The notes beneath the pieces were generated by a model. The model did not search any database and had not been told where the DNA came from. It saw only the letters and a list, made by a program, of their open reading frames with translations. A stretch of DNA of 11,201 nucleotides from Candidatus Latescibacterota bacterium. Its GTDB lineage: Bacteria; Latescibacterota; MVCY01. Shown here piece by piece: positions 1 to 6,682 of this stretch (position 1 is the first letter of the stretch; every line of letters starts with the position of its first letter). Location: assembly GCA_030640765.1 (NCBI GenBank), contig DAOWIT010000004.1, forward strand, positions 1-11,201, in the 5' to 3' direction. Position numbers and translations under genes: made by a program.

Positions 1-1
1 C

Positions 2-1489
2 GATCTCCTCATCTGTGATGGCGAAAGGGGAATCGCCTTAGCCGGAGTCATGGGTGGGTTGAATTCGGAGGTATCGGATCGCACTCAGCATGTCCTCCTG
101 GAGAGCGCCTATTTTGACCCCAAGGTAGTTCGGAAAGGAGCGAAGAACCTGGGGATTTCCACCGAGGCCTCGCAGCACTTTGAACGAGGAGCTGACTACA
201 ACGCCACTATCAAGGCCTTGGATAGGGCAGCTGGACTGATCGCCGAAATTGGGGGAGGAACTGTAATTCCAGGAGTCATTGATGCCTACCCCGAGAAACA
301 GACACCTCCAATTCTGAAATTGCGTACCAAGCGGGTAGAGCAGGTCCTTGGGGTTGGAATCTCCAGGCAGCAGACGGCGGAAAGTCTCCGTTCTCTGGAA
401 TGTGAGGTCTCTGATGATAACGGTGTTCTGGTGGTGAGGCCTCCCAGTTTTCGGCCAGACCTGACTCGGGAGATAGACCTGATCGAAGAGGTAGCCCGGA
501 TATTCGGTTACGATCGAATACCTGCCGCAGACAGGGTCTCTGGCGGCCTTGGGGTCGAAGAATTGCCTCAACATCTGCTGGTTGAGCACATCAGAGAGCT
601 TTTGATGGCCTCGGGACTGACTGAAGTGGTCACCTCCAGTCTGGCCGATCCCGAGGCCTTACGAACAGTGGAACCGGACATAGAGCCGATTTCCCTCTCC
701 AATCCTGCCAGCCGGGAAATGTCCGCCCTCCGTTCTACCTTGGTTTCCAGCTTACTGGAGGTAGTCTGCTGGAATCTGAACAGAAAGGCCCAGACGGTAA
801 AAATATTTGAGGTAGGGAAGGTTTTCTTTCCTGCTGAGGATTCAACTGCCACGGAAAGATTGCAGATCGGAGGGGCACTCACCGGGCAGAGAAGGGAACA
901 ACACTGGGAGCAGAAAGACTGCCAGGTGGATTTCTTCGATACTAAGGGCATTTTACAGACAGTTCTGGGGGAGACGATCTCTGGTAAACTGGCTGTAAAG
1001 GCTATCTGCTGCCCCTGTTATCAGGAGGGGGAAGCGGTTCAACTCCTGCTGAACAACGATATTCTGGGAACCTTTGGTAGGGTCGCTCCTCAGGTGTTGA
1101 CCCGGTTTCAGATAAAACAGCCGGTCTACATCTTTACCTTGGAGTTTGACAGCCTGCTGCGACACTGGCAGAGGGAGAAAAAATTCTGGCCCCTGCCTCG
1201 ATATCCTGCTGCCCAACGGGACATCGCTGTTGTGGTAGATGAACAGGTGGAAACAGAGCATATAGTCCAGACCATTGAGGCCGTTGATCCCCGCTTGATT
1301 GAGTTGGTGGAGTTGTTTGATATCTACCGGGGAGATCAGATCCCCAGAGGAAAAAAGAGCCTTGCTTTTTCCCTCATCTTCCGCTCTCCTGAAGCCACTC
1401 TCTCAGAAGCAAAAGTGGAGAAGTTTTTCCAGAAAATAGTGAATAGGTTGAGGAAGGAGTTCAACGCCCAACTTCGTTCTCAGGAATAG
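2..1489 (+). CDS. pheT: Phenylalanyl-tRNA synthetase beta subunit, 3' part (5' end outside window)
   Basis: PheT pairs with PheS as an (alpha-beta)2 enzyme that charges tRNA-Phe in the cytoplasm. The reading frame is open from base 2 (DLLICDGERGIALAGVMGG, typical PheT B3/B4 sequence), so the ATG at 50 is internal and the gene starts upstream of the window. About 495 residues of a usual ~800 are present. In order they are: the rest of the B3/B4 editing region (SQHFERGADY); the B5 domain with RPDLTREIDLIEEVARIFGY (about bases 450-520); a catalytic-core-like domain (about 560-1130); and a C-terminal FDX-ACB tRNA-anticodon-binding domain from PRYPAAQRDIAVVVDE (about 1198) to the stop. The N-terminal tRNA-binding domain and pheS are not visible. 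The next gene starts 118 bases downstream, across a repeat-containing gap. The frame looks intact and the family assignment is secure. Confidence 0.97.
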   Translation, partial: DLLICDGERGIALAGVMGGLNSEVSDRTQHVLLESAYFDPKVVRKGAKNLGISTEASQHFERGADYNATIKALDRAAGLIAEIGGGTVIPGVIDAYPEKQTPPILKLRTKRVEQVLGVGISRQQTAESLRSLECEVSDDNGVLVVRPPSFRPDLTREIDLIEEVARIFGYDRIPAADRVSGGLGVEELPQHLLVEHIRELLMASGLTEVVTSSLADPEALRTVEPDIEPISLSNPASREMSALRSTLVSSLLEVVCWNLNRKAQTVKIFEVGKVFFPAEDSTATERLQIGGALTGQRREQHWEQKDCQVDFFDTKGILQTVLGETISGKLAVKAICCPCYQEGEAVQLLLNNDILGTFGRVAPQVLTRFQIKQPVYIFTLEFDSLLRHWQREKKFWPLPRYPAAQRDIAVVVDEQVETEHIVQTIEAVDPRLIELVELFDIYRGDQIPRGKKSLAFSLIFRSPEATLSEAKVEKFFQKIVNRLRKEFNAQLRSQE

Positions 1490-1498
1490 ACCCTGGAA

Positions 1499-1582
1499 TA
1501 ACACAGAGGAAAATCAGATATGGAGAAGTTGCTCAACATTAACATAAATAGAAAACATCTGTGTGATTCCGTGGTGAATTGT
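1499..1582. repeat. Degenerate inverted repeat of the CACAGA/CTGTG type
   Basis: The pheT-zapB gap contains ACACAGAGGAAAA near 1501 and the opposing ATCTGTGTGATTCCGTGGTG near 1558-1577, giving short complementary arms (ACACAG with CTGTGT). The right-hand piece reappears in reverse orientation near 8313-8331 (CTGTGTAATTCCGTG on the minus strand), so this is a dispersed family rather than a local hairpin. A reading frame of 73 codons crosses this repeat and then overlaps zapB out of frame; I treat it as spurious. Confidence 0.55.
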
Positions 1583-1607
1583 TATCAATACAGAAAGGGA
1601 ATAAACT

Positions 1608-1874
1608 ATGGGATTAGAAGCCTTAAACCATTTAGAGATAAAGATCAAAGAGTCAGTAGAGTTAAACCAACGCTTGTGGGAAGAAAACAGGGACATGCTC
1701 CAACAAAACCGAGAGTTACAGGGCTGCTTGGAAAAATGTAACCATGAACTGGAGAAGTCGCGAGCAGAAAATGAACAGTTCAGGCAGCAATACGCTCCCT
1801 TAGCAGAAAAGAGAGAACAGATAAGAACTCAAATAGAAAAGATGCTTGCCAGAGTCGATTCAGTGATATCTTAG
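1608..1874 (+). CDS. zapB: Small coiled-coil protein, ZapB-like cell division factor
   Basis: This 88-residue protein is almost entirely a predicted coiled coil, rich in Glu, Gln, Lys and Leu with heptad-like spacing (KIKESVELNQRLWEENRDML and onwards). There is no signal peptide or membrane segment. Length, composition and position directly before zapA fit ZapB, a cytoplasmic coiled-coil protein that in E. coli binds ZapA and helps organise the FtsZ ring. The ATG at 1608 is preceded by AAAGGGA at 1594-1600 with a 7-base spacer, a good ribosome binding site. zapA begins about 55 bases downstream, so cotranscription is likely. Sequence identity between coiled coils is weak evidence, so the symbol rests mainly on size and context; a generic coiled-coil protein is the alternative. 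Confidence 0.7.
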   Translation: MGLEALNHLEIKIKESVELNQRLWEENRDMLQQNRELQGCLEKCNHELEKSRAENEQFRQQYAPLAEKREQIRTQIEKMLARVDSVIS

Positions 1875-1929
1875 GTTTTCCACTGGACTGAAGAAGACTT
1901 CTGTAAGCGGAGAACTCTTTGCCAATTTT

Positions 1930-2292
1930 GTGTACGATGTTATGAATAGTAGTAAAACAAATCCGGACTTCACTGAAAGCTCGCCTCAACAGAATTCAGT
2001 AACTGTGAACATATTAGGGACTGAATATCTGATAAAGGGAGATGCCGATCCAGACTACATCAGGAAGATGGCTCGCTATGTTGATGAAAAGATGAGAGGA
2101 ATAAAAGAGGGTTCCTCTGTTAGGTCATCGCTGGTTAAGATAAGTATATTAGCTGCCTTGGATATTACTGATGAGCTACTCAGAGAACGGGCAGAGAAAC
2201 AGGCACTAAAGTCAGGAGTAGATAGAAAAGCCACAGAACTTGCCCGACTGCTTGACCAACAGATGGGCAAGATAGTGAGTGTCGGCAATTAG
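1930..2292 (+). CDS. zapA: Cell division protein ZapA
   Basis: ZapA binds FtsZ and promotes bundling of its protofilaments at midcell; it is cytoplasmic and forms dimers or tetramers. The 120-residue product carries the family core SVTVNILGTEYLIKGDADPD, then YIRKMARYVDEKM, followed by a helix around SSLVKISILAALDITDELL and a C-terminal coiled coil (RERAEKQALKSGVDRKATEL). The start is uncertain. GTG at 1930 gives 120 residues and ATG at 1942 gives 116; the only Shine-Dalgarno-like run (GGAGA, 1909-1913) is 16 bases from the GTG, and neither start has a well-spaced site. The preceding coiled-coil gene and the following 6S-like RNA region match the familiar zapB-zapA-6S arrangement. Confidence 0.9.
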   Translation: MYDVMNSSKTNPDFTESSPQQNSVTVNILGTEYLIKGDADPDYIRKMARYVDEKMRGIKEGSSVRSSLVKISILAALDITDELLRERAEKQALKSGVDRKATELARLLDQQMGKIVSVGN

Positions 2293-2294
2293 AT

Positions 2295-2463
2295 GGCAGA
2301 TTATCTGGATGAAGCTCCCTGTGGACCGCAGAAAGAGCGATTAGATCTTTCCGGGTAATTTAGTGAAGTTTGCTTAAGAGTTCCCCGCTTCCGTTGGCTA
2401 ATGAAGTCTGCGGGATCATAGCATCTCGTAGAGAGAGTAAAAGCCACGAGCCGGGGATTTTTT
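2295..2463 (+). ncRNA. ssrS: Candidate structured RNA, probably 6S RNA (ssrS-like)
   Basis: This non-coding stretch between zapA and rny is where 6S RNA is found in many bacteria. 6S RNA binds the housekeeping sigma-RNA polymerase holoenzyme by mimicking an open promoter. Visible pairings include CCGCAGA (2326-2332) with TCTGCGG (2407-2413), the competing hairpin CCCCGC (2383-2388) with GCGGG (2410-2414), CTCGT (2425-2429) with ACGAG (2446-2450), and TTTCCGG (2348-2354) with CCGGGGA (2451-2457). The last is immediately followed by six T residues. The 3' part CTGCGG...GCATCTCGTAGA resembles the E. coli 6S 3' strand (CUGCGG..GCAUCUCGGAGA), as I recall it. Length (~170) fits the family. The 5' end is a guess and I could not run a covariance search. 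Synteny is the strongest argument; an unrelated leader RNA of rny is the alternative. Confidence 0.5.
2446..2463 (+). terminator. Possible intrinsic terminator of the 6S-like RNA
   Basis: Six consecutive T residues (2458-2463) follow directly after CCGGGGA (2451-2457). This segment can close a stem with TTTCCGG at 2348-2354, and a smaller CTCGT/ACGAG hairpin ends at 2450. A GC-rich stem ending at a T-run is the form of a Rho-independent terminator. Here the stem is the long-range closing helix of the RNA rather than a compact hairpin, so strength is uncertain. Confidence 0.4.
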
Positions 2464-2472
2464 ATATAATCA

Positions 2473-2606
2473 GGACGCAGATTTTCGCTGATACACGCAG
2501 AAAACTACTTTCTCAAGTTTAGCATAAACTCTATAGAAGATTTTAATAATTTTCTCGGTTAGTTCTTTATATTTAAAATCTTGACAATCTGCGTTCATCT
2601 GCGTCC
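2473..2606. repeat. Inverted repeat of the ACGCAGA/TCTGCGT type
   Basis: A perfect 10-base arm GGACGCAGAT (2473-2482) is complementary to ATCTGCGTCC (2597-2606). A second, inner pair (ACACGCAGA near 2493-2501 with TCTGCGTT at 2588-2595) makes the arms double-layered. The ~85-base centre is AT-rich with no reading frame. The element fills the gap between the RNA terminator and the rny ribosome binding site (AAGGAGGT about 2636-2643). A TTGACA at 2581 and TATACT at 2621 occur here but are 34 bases apart, too far for a sigma-70 promoter. Confidence 0.7.
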
Positions 2607-2650
2607 CAAATGGAAATTTCTATACTATGTACTTAAGGAGGTAGATAAAT

Positions 2651-4222
2651 ATGGTTGTGAATCAAGCACTTATATGGATTGTCAGCCTTTTGGTAATTGG
2701 TGTAGGAGCTTTTGTTGCAGGCTGGATAATTAACAACAAGATGGGCCAGAGCAAGATTGCTAATGCCAATGCCTTTGCTGAACAGATAATTGCCGATGCG
2801 AAGAAAGAGGCCGAGAACATGAAGAAGACAGGTCTATTGGAGGCAAAAGAGGAGTGGCATAAGGCAGAAATACAGTTTCAGACAGATACCCAGCGCAAAA
2901 GAGAGGAATTGCAGAGATCAGAGGCTCAAATAACAGGACGGGAAAGGGAACTGGATAGGAAAGCGGATATCTTGTCCGGCCAAGAGAAAGGCCTGAAGGA
3001 ATGGGAACGTGAGTTGGCAGGTAAAGAGAAGAGGTTGAAGCTCAGAGACCAACAGCTCTCTTCCATAATCAAAGAGCAGAATGTGAAGCTGGAGCGGATT
3101 GCAGGGATGAGCGCGGAAGCAGCCAAGAGGCTATTGATGGCCAACTTAGAGCAGAAAGCCAAAAAAGAGGTTGCCCGAATGGTTAAAGAGATAAAAGATC
3201 AGGCCATCACAGAGGCGAGCAGAGAAGCAAAGGAGATCGTTACTTGTGCTATCCAACGCTGTGCCACCGACCATACAGTGGAAACCACTGTTTCCGTTGT
3301 TCCCTTGCCTAACGACGATATAAAAGGCAGAATCATCGGACGGGAAGGCAGAAACATTCGGGCCTTTGAAAATGCCACCGGGATAGATGTTATCGTGGAT
3401 GATACCCCGGAAGCGGTGATCCTCTCTGGATTTGACCGAATCAGAAGGGAGATTGCCCGCATCGCCCTGGAAAGATTGTTAGCCGACGGAAGAATTCACC
3501 CAGGGCGAATCGAAGATGTAGTGGAGAAGGCAAAAAAGGAGATGGAAGAGATGATCAAGGAGGCTGGTGAACAGACAGCCTTTGAAGTAGGGATTCAGAA
3601 TCTACATCCTCAGTTGATAATGCTGTTGGGAAAACTAAAATATCGCACCAGCTACGGGCAGAATGTGTTGCAACATAGTAAAGAAGTGGCCTATCTTGCT
3701 GGTTTAATGGCTTCTGAGCTGAGGTTGGATGTTACCGTGGCCAAACGGGCTGGGCTGCTTCACGATATAGGCAAGGCGGTAGATCACGAGGAAGAGGGCA
3801 CACATACCCAAATCGGTCTCGAATTGGCAAAGAGATATAATGAAAGCCCTATGGTGCAAAATGCTATTGCTGCCCACCACGAAGATGTCGAACCCACATC
3901 TCCTATCTCTATTCTGGTTCAGGCTGCCGATGCCGTTTCAGGAGCTAGGCCGGGGGCTAGAAGAGAAACCCTGGAAGGCTATATTAAACGGTTAGAGAAG
4001 TTAGAAAATATTGTAGACTCCTTCGAAGGAGTGGAAAAATGCTACGCCATCCAAGCAGGTAGAGAGATAAGGGTCATAGTTAACAGCGATATAGTCGATG
4101 ACGCCTTGGCAGAGCAACTGGCGGGCGATATAGTGGAAAAGATAGAGTCGGAGATGGAATATCCCGGCCAGATTAAGGTGACGGTTATCCGGGAAGTGAG
4201 GGCTGTTGACTACGCTAAATAG
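2651..4222 (+). CDS. rny: Ribonuclease Y
   Basis: RNase Y is a membrane-anchored endoribonuclease that starts mRNA decay, in place of or alongside RNase E. The 523-residue product has the full architecture: an N-terminal membrane helix (about residues 7-27, [20 protein letters not shown]); a long charged coiled coil (about 35-195); a KH domain with the GREG loop at 230-233 in [20 protein letters not shown]; and an HD domain with H342, the H371-D372 pair (GLLHDIGKA), H409-H410 and D427 as likely metal ligands. Length matches the family (~510-520). The ATG at 2651 follows a strong AAGGAGGT site. The stop lies in a tandem CTAAATAG duplication (4215-4230). The gene is flanked by inverted repeats of two different families, and ymdB follows, a frequent neighbour. 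Confidence 0.97.
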   Translation: MVVNQALIWIVSLLVIGVGAFVAGWIINNKMGQSKIANANAFAEQIIADAKKEAENMKKTGLLEAKEEWHKAEIQFQTDTQRKREELQRSEAQITGRERELDRKADILSGQEKGLKEWERELAGKEKRLKLRDQQLSSIIKEQNVKLERIAGMSAEAAKRLLMANLEQKAKKEVARMVKEIKDQAITEASREAKEIVTCAIQRCATDHTVETTVSVVPLPNDDIKGRIIGREGRNIRAFENATGIDVIVDDTPEAVILSGFDRIRREIARIALERLLADGRIHPGRIEDVVEKAKKEMEEMIKEAGEQTAFEVGIQNLHPQLIMLLGKLKYRTSYGQNVLQHSKEVAYLAGLMASELRLDVTVAKRAGLLHDIGKAVDHEEEGTHTQIGLELAKRYNESPMVQNAIAAHHEDVEPTSPISILVQAADAVSGARPGARRETLEGYIKRLEKLENIVDSFEGVEKCYAIQAGREIRVIVNSDIVDDALAEQLAGDIVEKIESEMEYPGQIKVTVIREVRAVDYAK

Positions 4223-4238
4223 CTAAATAGGAGAAGAG

Positions 4239-4370
4239 AATGTCAAATTCCAAAGCTCAAATGCCAAAGAAAATCCAAATGACCAAATGTAAAAGCAGCT
4301 TATAGACAATTTCTTTTGGACATTTGGACTTTGAGCTTGATTGGACATTTGGATTTTGACATTTGACGTT
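4239..4370. repeat. Long imperfect inverted repeat of the CCAAATG/CATTTGG type
   Basis: The rny-ymdB gap holds two ~50-base arms, 4239-4290 and 4319-4370, built from short variants of CCAAA(T/G) on the left and (A/C)TTTGG on the right. Perfect matches include ATCCAAATG (4273-4281) with CATTTGGAT (4346-4354), and a TCAAAT/ATTTGA pair at the outer ends. The loop is about 28 bases. No T-run follows either side, so it is not a classical terminator. Both arms look internally repetitive, as if grown from one short unit. Confidence 0.7.
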
Positions 4371-4381
4371 GGTTTATCAAC

Positions 4382-4398
4382 TGTGCCTTGGTGGCTAA
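4382..4398. repeat. Half-copy of the CTTTGTG/CTTAGTGG repeat before ymdB
   Basis: TGTGCCTTGGTGGCTAA here matches the right arm of the repeat at 5255-5278 except for deletion of the central eight bases (CCTTAGTG). It ends only a few bases before the ymdB ribosome binding site (AAGGA, 4405-4409). No matching left arm is present, so it is a solitary, deleted remnant. Confidence 0.55.
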
Positions 4399-4416
4399 AT
4401 CAGAAAGGACTACTAA

Positions 4417-5196
4417 GTGAAACTTCTTTTTATTGCTGATATCTACGGCCGGCCAGGAAGAAGGGCAATCTGCCGCCTGCTTCCCTCTCTGTTTGACCAA
4501 TACAATGTAGATATATGTGTTGCCAACGGCGAAAATGCAGCCGGTGGCTTTGGGATCACGGAGAAAATCGCCGAAGAACTGTTCTCATATGACATAAATG
4601 TTCTCACCAGCGGTAACCACATATGGGACAAAAAAGAGGTACTGCCTTACCTGGAAAGGTCGGAATATCTGCTTCGGCCGGCAAATTATCCCCCCACCGT
4701 AGTGGGCAAAGGGGCGGTCGTTTTTCAAACGCCTTCTGGGGTCCTGGTGGGGATACTTAACCTTCAGGGCAGGACTTACATTCGCGAGCTGGACTGTCCC
4801 TTTCGGATAGGAGACAAAGAGATTGCCCGATTGAGGCAGCAGACGAATGTGATTGTGGTGGACTTTCACGCCGAGGCCACCTCAGAGAAAATAGCTATGG
4901 GCTGGTACTTGGACGGCAGAGTCAGCGCAGTCATCGGTACCCATACTCACGTGCAGACCTGCGATGAGACTATTCTGCCGCAGGGGACCGCCTATATTAC
5001 AGATGTGGGTATGACTGGCCCCCATGACTCAGTCATTGGAGTTCGGAAGAAGATAGCCATTGATCGTTTCCTTTCCCAGATTCCACTTAAGTTTGAATCG
5101 GCCAAGGGGGATGTTAAATTATGTGCCGTAGTGGTAGATGTGGACGAGCAATCGGGCAAAGCTAAAAACATACAACGTCTAAGGATAGATCTGTAG
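4417..5196 (+). CDS. ymdB: TIGR00282/YmdB-family metallophosphoesterase
   Basis: This 259-residue cytoplasmic protein belongs to the YmdB family of calcineurin-like phosphoesterases. B. subtilis YmdB hydrolyses cyclic nucleotides such as 2',3'-cAMP and influences biofilm versus motility gene expression; a link to RNase Y has been reported. Metal-site residues are in place: D8 (FIADIYGRPGR), E39-N40 (NGENAAGG), N67-H68 (SGNHIWDKKE), H151 (DFHAEATSEK), H176 and H178 (GTHTHVQT). The closing block ITDVGMTGP is also present. The usual GDI/GDV before the first Asp is ADI here, a mild change. The start is GTG at 4417 with AAGGA 7 bases upstream, and MKLLFIAD aligns with the family N-terminus. Its position directly after rny is a common arrangement. 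Physiological substrate here is unknown. Confidence 0.95.
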   Translation: MKLLFIADIYGRPGRRAICRLLPSLFDQYNVDICVANGENAAGGFGITEKIAEELFSYDINVLTSGNHIWDKKEVLPYLERSEYLLRPANYPPTVVGKGAVVFQTPSGVLVGILNLQGRTYIRELDCPFRIGDKEIARLRQQTNVIVVDFHAEATSEKIAMGWYLDGRVSAVIGTHTHVQTCDETILPQGTAYITDVGMTGPHDSVIGVRKKIAIDRFLSQIPLKFESAKGDVKLCAVVVDVDEQSGKAKNIQRLRIDL

Positions 5197-5215
5197 TAAC
5201 AAGTCAGCCACAAAA

Positions 5216-5274
5216 CCACTAAGACACCAAGATTAAATAATAAACACTCCCTTTGTGCCTTGGTGCCTTAGTGG
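5216..5274. repeat. Inverted repeat of the CACTAAGACACCAAG/CTTGGTGCCTTAGTG type
   Basis: CCACTAAGACACCAAG (5216-5231) pairs with CTTGGTGCCTTAGTGG (5259-5274) at 15 of 16 positions; the loop is 27 AT-rich bases. The hairpin lies between ymdB and xseA and ends 29 bases before the xseA start, so it would be in the leader of an xseA message. An upstream GTG at 5253 in the xseA frame lies inside this repeat and is therefore not a credible start. Confidence 0.8.
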
Positions 5275-5291
5275 CTAAGATATGGGAAAAT

Positions 5292-5297
5292 AGAGGG
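5292..5297 (+). promoter_or_regulatory. Ribosome binding site that fixes the xseA start
   Basis: AGAGGG at 5292-5297 stands 6 bases before the ATG at 5304. It places the start after the inverted repeat and rejects the longer frame opening at GTG 5253, whose 17 extra residues would be repeat-encoded. Confidence 0.6.
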
Positions 5298-5303
5298 ACC
5301 CTT

Positions 5304-6512
5304 ATGAACAGCTACTTGCAGCAACCTTGCACTGTCTCCGAAATAACCAGACAAATTAAAGAGTTATTAGAGACCAACTTGCCCACACTCTGGGTCCAGG
5401 GGGAGATCTCCAATTTTACCCGTCACAGCTCTGGCCATCTCTATTTTACCTTAAAGGATGAGTACAGCCAACTGAGGTGTGTGATGTGGCGAGAACGTAG
5501 CCAGAGGCTCTTTTTTACCCCCCAGCATGGCATGAAGGTCTTGGCCCAAGGAGACATCACCGTTTACGAACGGGCAGGCCAGTATCAACTGAGTGTACGC
5601 CAACTGCAACCAGCAGGGATAGGAGAACTGGAGCTTGCCTTCGAGCAATTGAAACAGAAGCTTCGAACTGAAGGACTCTTTGACGAAGAACACAAGAGAC
5701 CCTTGCCGGAATTTCCCCAGATAGTAGGGGTAGTAACCTCACCTACAGGGGCAGCTATAAGAGATATCTCCCAGATTATCGGCCGAAGGGCTCCCTGGGT
5801 TCAGGTGATTCTCCGTCCCACCTTGGTGCAGGGTGAAGGAGCCGCCGCCGATATCGTCCAGGCTATCAATGAATTTAACCAATATGGTGAGGTGAACTTG
5901 CTGATTGTCGGCAGAGGGGGAGGTTCTCTGGAAGAACTGTGGGCCTTCAACGAGGAAATAGTTGCCCGGGCAATCTACCGCTCCCGTATTCCGGTGATCT
6001 CCGCTGTGGGCCACGAGGTGGACTTCACCATCGCCGATTTTGTGGCTGACCGAAGGGCACCCACCCCTTCTACGGCAGCAGAACTGGCAGTGAGAGATAA
6101 GAGCGAATTGCAGAACTTAATCCGCCTGCTTCAACAACGGGCCACAGATAGCTTATTGCGAGACATCAAAGATGCCCAGACAAAGGTTGACATGCTGGTT
6201 TCCAGTTATGCTCTCCGGAGATTTGAGGACAGTTTAGACCAACAGCTACAGAGGATGGATGAATTAAGCGGTGCTCTGGGTAAAGGTCTTGACCGTGTAA
6301 TGATGGGGAAAATTAGCTCTTTCAGGGAGGTAGCAGGCAAACTCAATGTCTTAAGTCCGCTTTCTGCTTTTCAGCGAGGTTTCTGCGTCTGTCAGAAGTT
6401 GCCAGAGATGACGGTTGTTAAAGAGAGTACCGCACTAAATGTTGATGATTTGGTTAAATTGCGTTTCAAGATAGGCAGTGCCCTCTGCGGAGTGGAATCA
6501 GTGGAGGAGTGA
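5304..6512 (+). CDS. xseA: Exodeoxyribonuclease VII large subunit
   Basis: XseA is the catalytic subunit of exonuclease VII, which degrades single-stranded DNA from both ends to short oligonucleotides in repair and recombination; it normally works with several copies of the small subunit XseB. The 402-residue product has an N-terminal OB-fold (about 8-105, TVSEITRQIKELLE then LWVQGEISNFTRHSSGHLYF). The catalytic domain contains GVVTSPTGAAIRDI (142-155), GRGGGSLEELWAFN (203-216) and AVGHEVDFTIADFVADRRAP (234-253). A helical coiled-coil region for XseB binding (about 265-340) and a short C-terminal segment with LSPLSAFQRGF follow. ATG 5304 is chosen because the N-terminus then matches the family and has AGAGGG upstream. 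No xseB reading frame lies in the following 170 bases, although the two are often adjacent. Confidence 0.96.
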   Translation: MNSYLQQPCTVSEITRQIKELLETNLPTLWVQGEISNFTRHSSGHLYFTLKDEYSQLRCVMWRERSQRLFFTPQHGMKVLAQGDITVYERAGQYQLSVRQLQPAGIGELELAFEQLKQKLRTEGLFDEEHKRPLPEFPQIVGVVTSPTGAAIRDISQIIGRRAPWVQVILRPTLVQGEGAAADIVQAINEFNQYGEVNLLIVGRGGGSLEELWAFNEEIVARAIYRSRIPVISAVGHEVDFTIADFVADRRAPTPSTAAELAVRDKSELQNLIRLLQQRATDSLLRDIKDAQTKVDMLVSSYALRRFEDSLDQQLQRMDELSGALGKGLDRVMMGKISSFREVAGKLNVLSPLSAFQRGFCVCQKLPEMTVVKESTALNVDDLVKLRFKIGSALCGVESVEE

Positions 6513-6605
6513 TTTGTGCCTATTAACCTTTGGTGCTATTTGCTGATGGACAATATTTAGTGCCTGGCCGGTGTTTTTCAGAGGTCATTTCTTCCGGATA
6601 TGAGG

Positions 6606-6676
6606 TTGATTGACTCGTAGAAAGTCGCATTTTCCCTCCCCAGGGGGGATTATATGACTTCTTACGAGAGGATCAA
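6606..6676. mobile_element. Short MITE-like element with 21-bp terminal inverted repeats
   Basis: The left end TTGATTGACTCGTAGAAAGT(C) at 6606-6626 is an inverted copy of 6656-6676 (GACTTCTTACGAG followed by AGGATCAA), matching at 16 of 21 positions. Between them is a GC-rich inner hairpin, TCCCTCC-CCA-GGGGGGA. A related pair of ends bounds the 214-bp element at 9799-10012, which supports a dispersed non-autonomous family. No convincing target duplication is visible. The right end overlaps the likely ribosome binding site of rodA. Confidence 0.6.
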
Positions 6677-6678
6677 GG
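6667..6678 (+). promoter_or_regulatory. rodA ribosome binding site carried by the MITE-like element
   Basis: AGAGGA at 6667-6672 (10 bases from the ATG at 6683) lies inside the right terminal repeat of the element; an alternative AAGG at 6675-6678 is unusually close to the start. In the folded hairpin this site would pair with the left arm, so initiation at rodA could depend on whether the stem opens. That consequence is inference. Confidence 0.45.
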
Positions 6679-6682
6679 TTAA

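Noticed and set aside
1520..1741. 73-codon plus-strand frame overlapping zapB
   Set aside because: It starts inside a repeat, runs out of frame with the well-supported zapB gene and has no family-like sequence.
2581..2626. TTGACA and TATACT as a promoter for rny
   Set aside because: The two hexamers are 34 bases apart, twice the usual spacing, and no alternative -35 or extended -10 is present.
4215..4230. Tandem CTAAATAG duplication at the rny stop as a regulatory site
   Set aside because: Two 8-base copies are easily produced by slippage, and nothing links them to a known site.
4239..4370. Rho-independent terminator after rny
   Set aside because: The stem is AT-rich and interrupted, and neither end is followed by a T-run.
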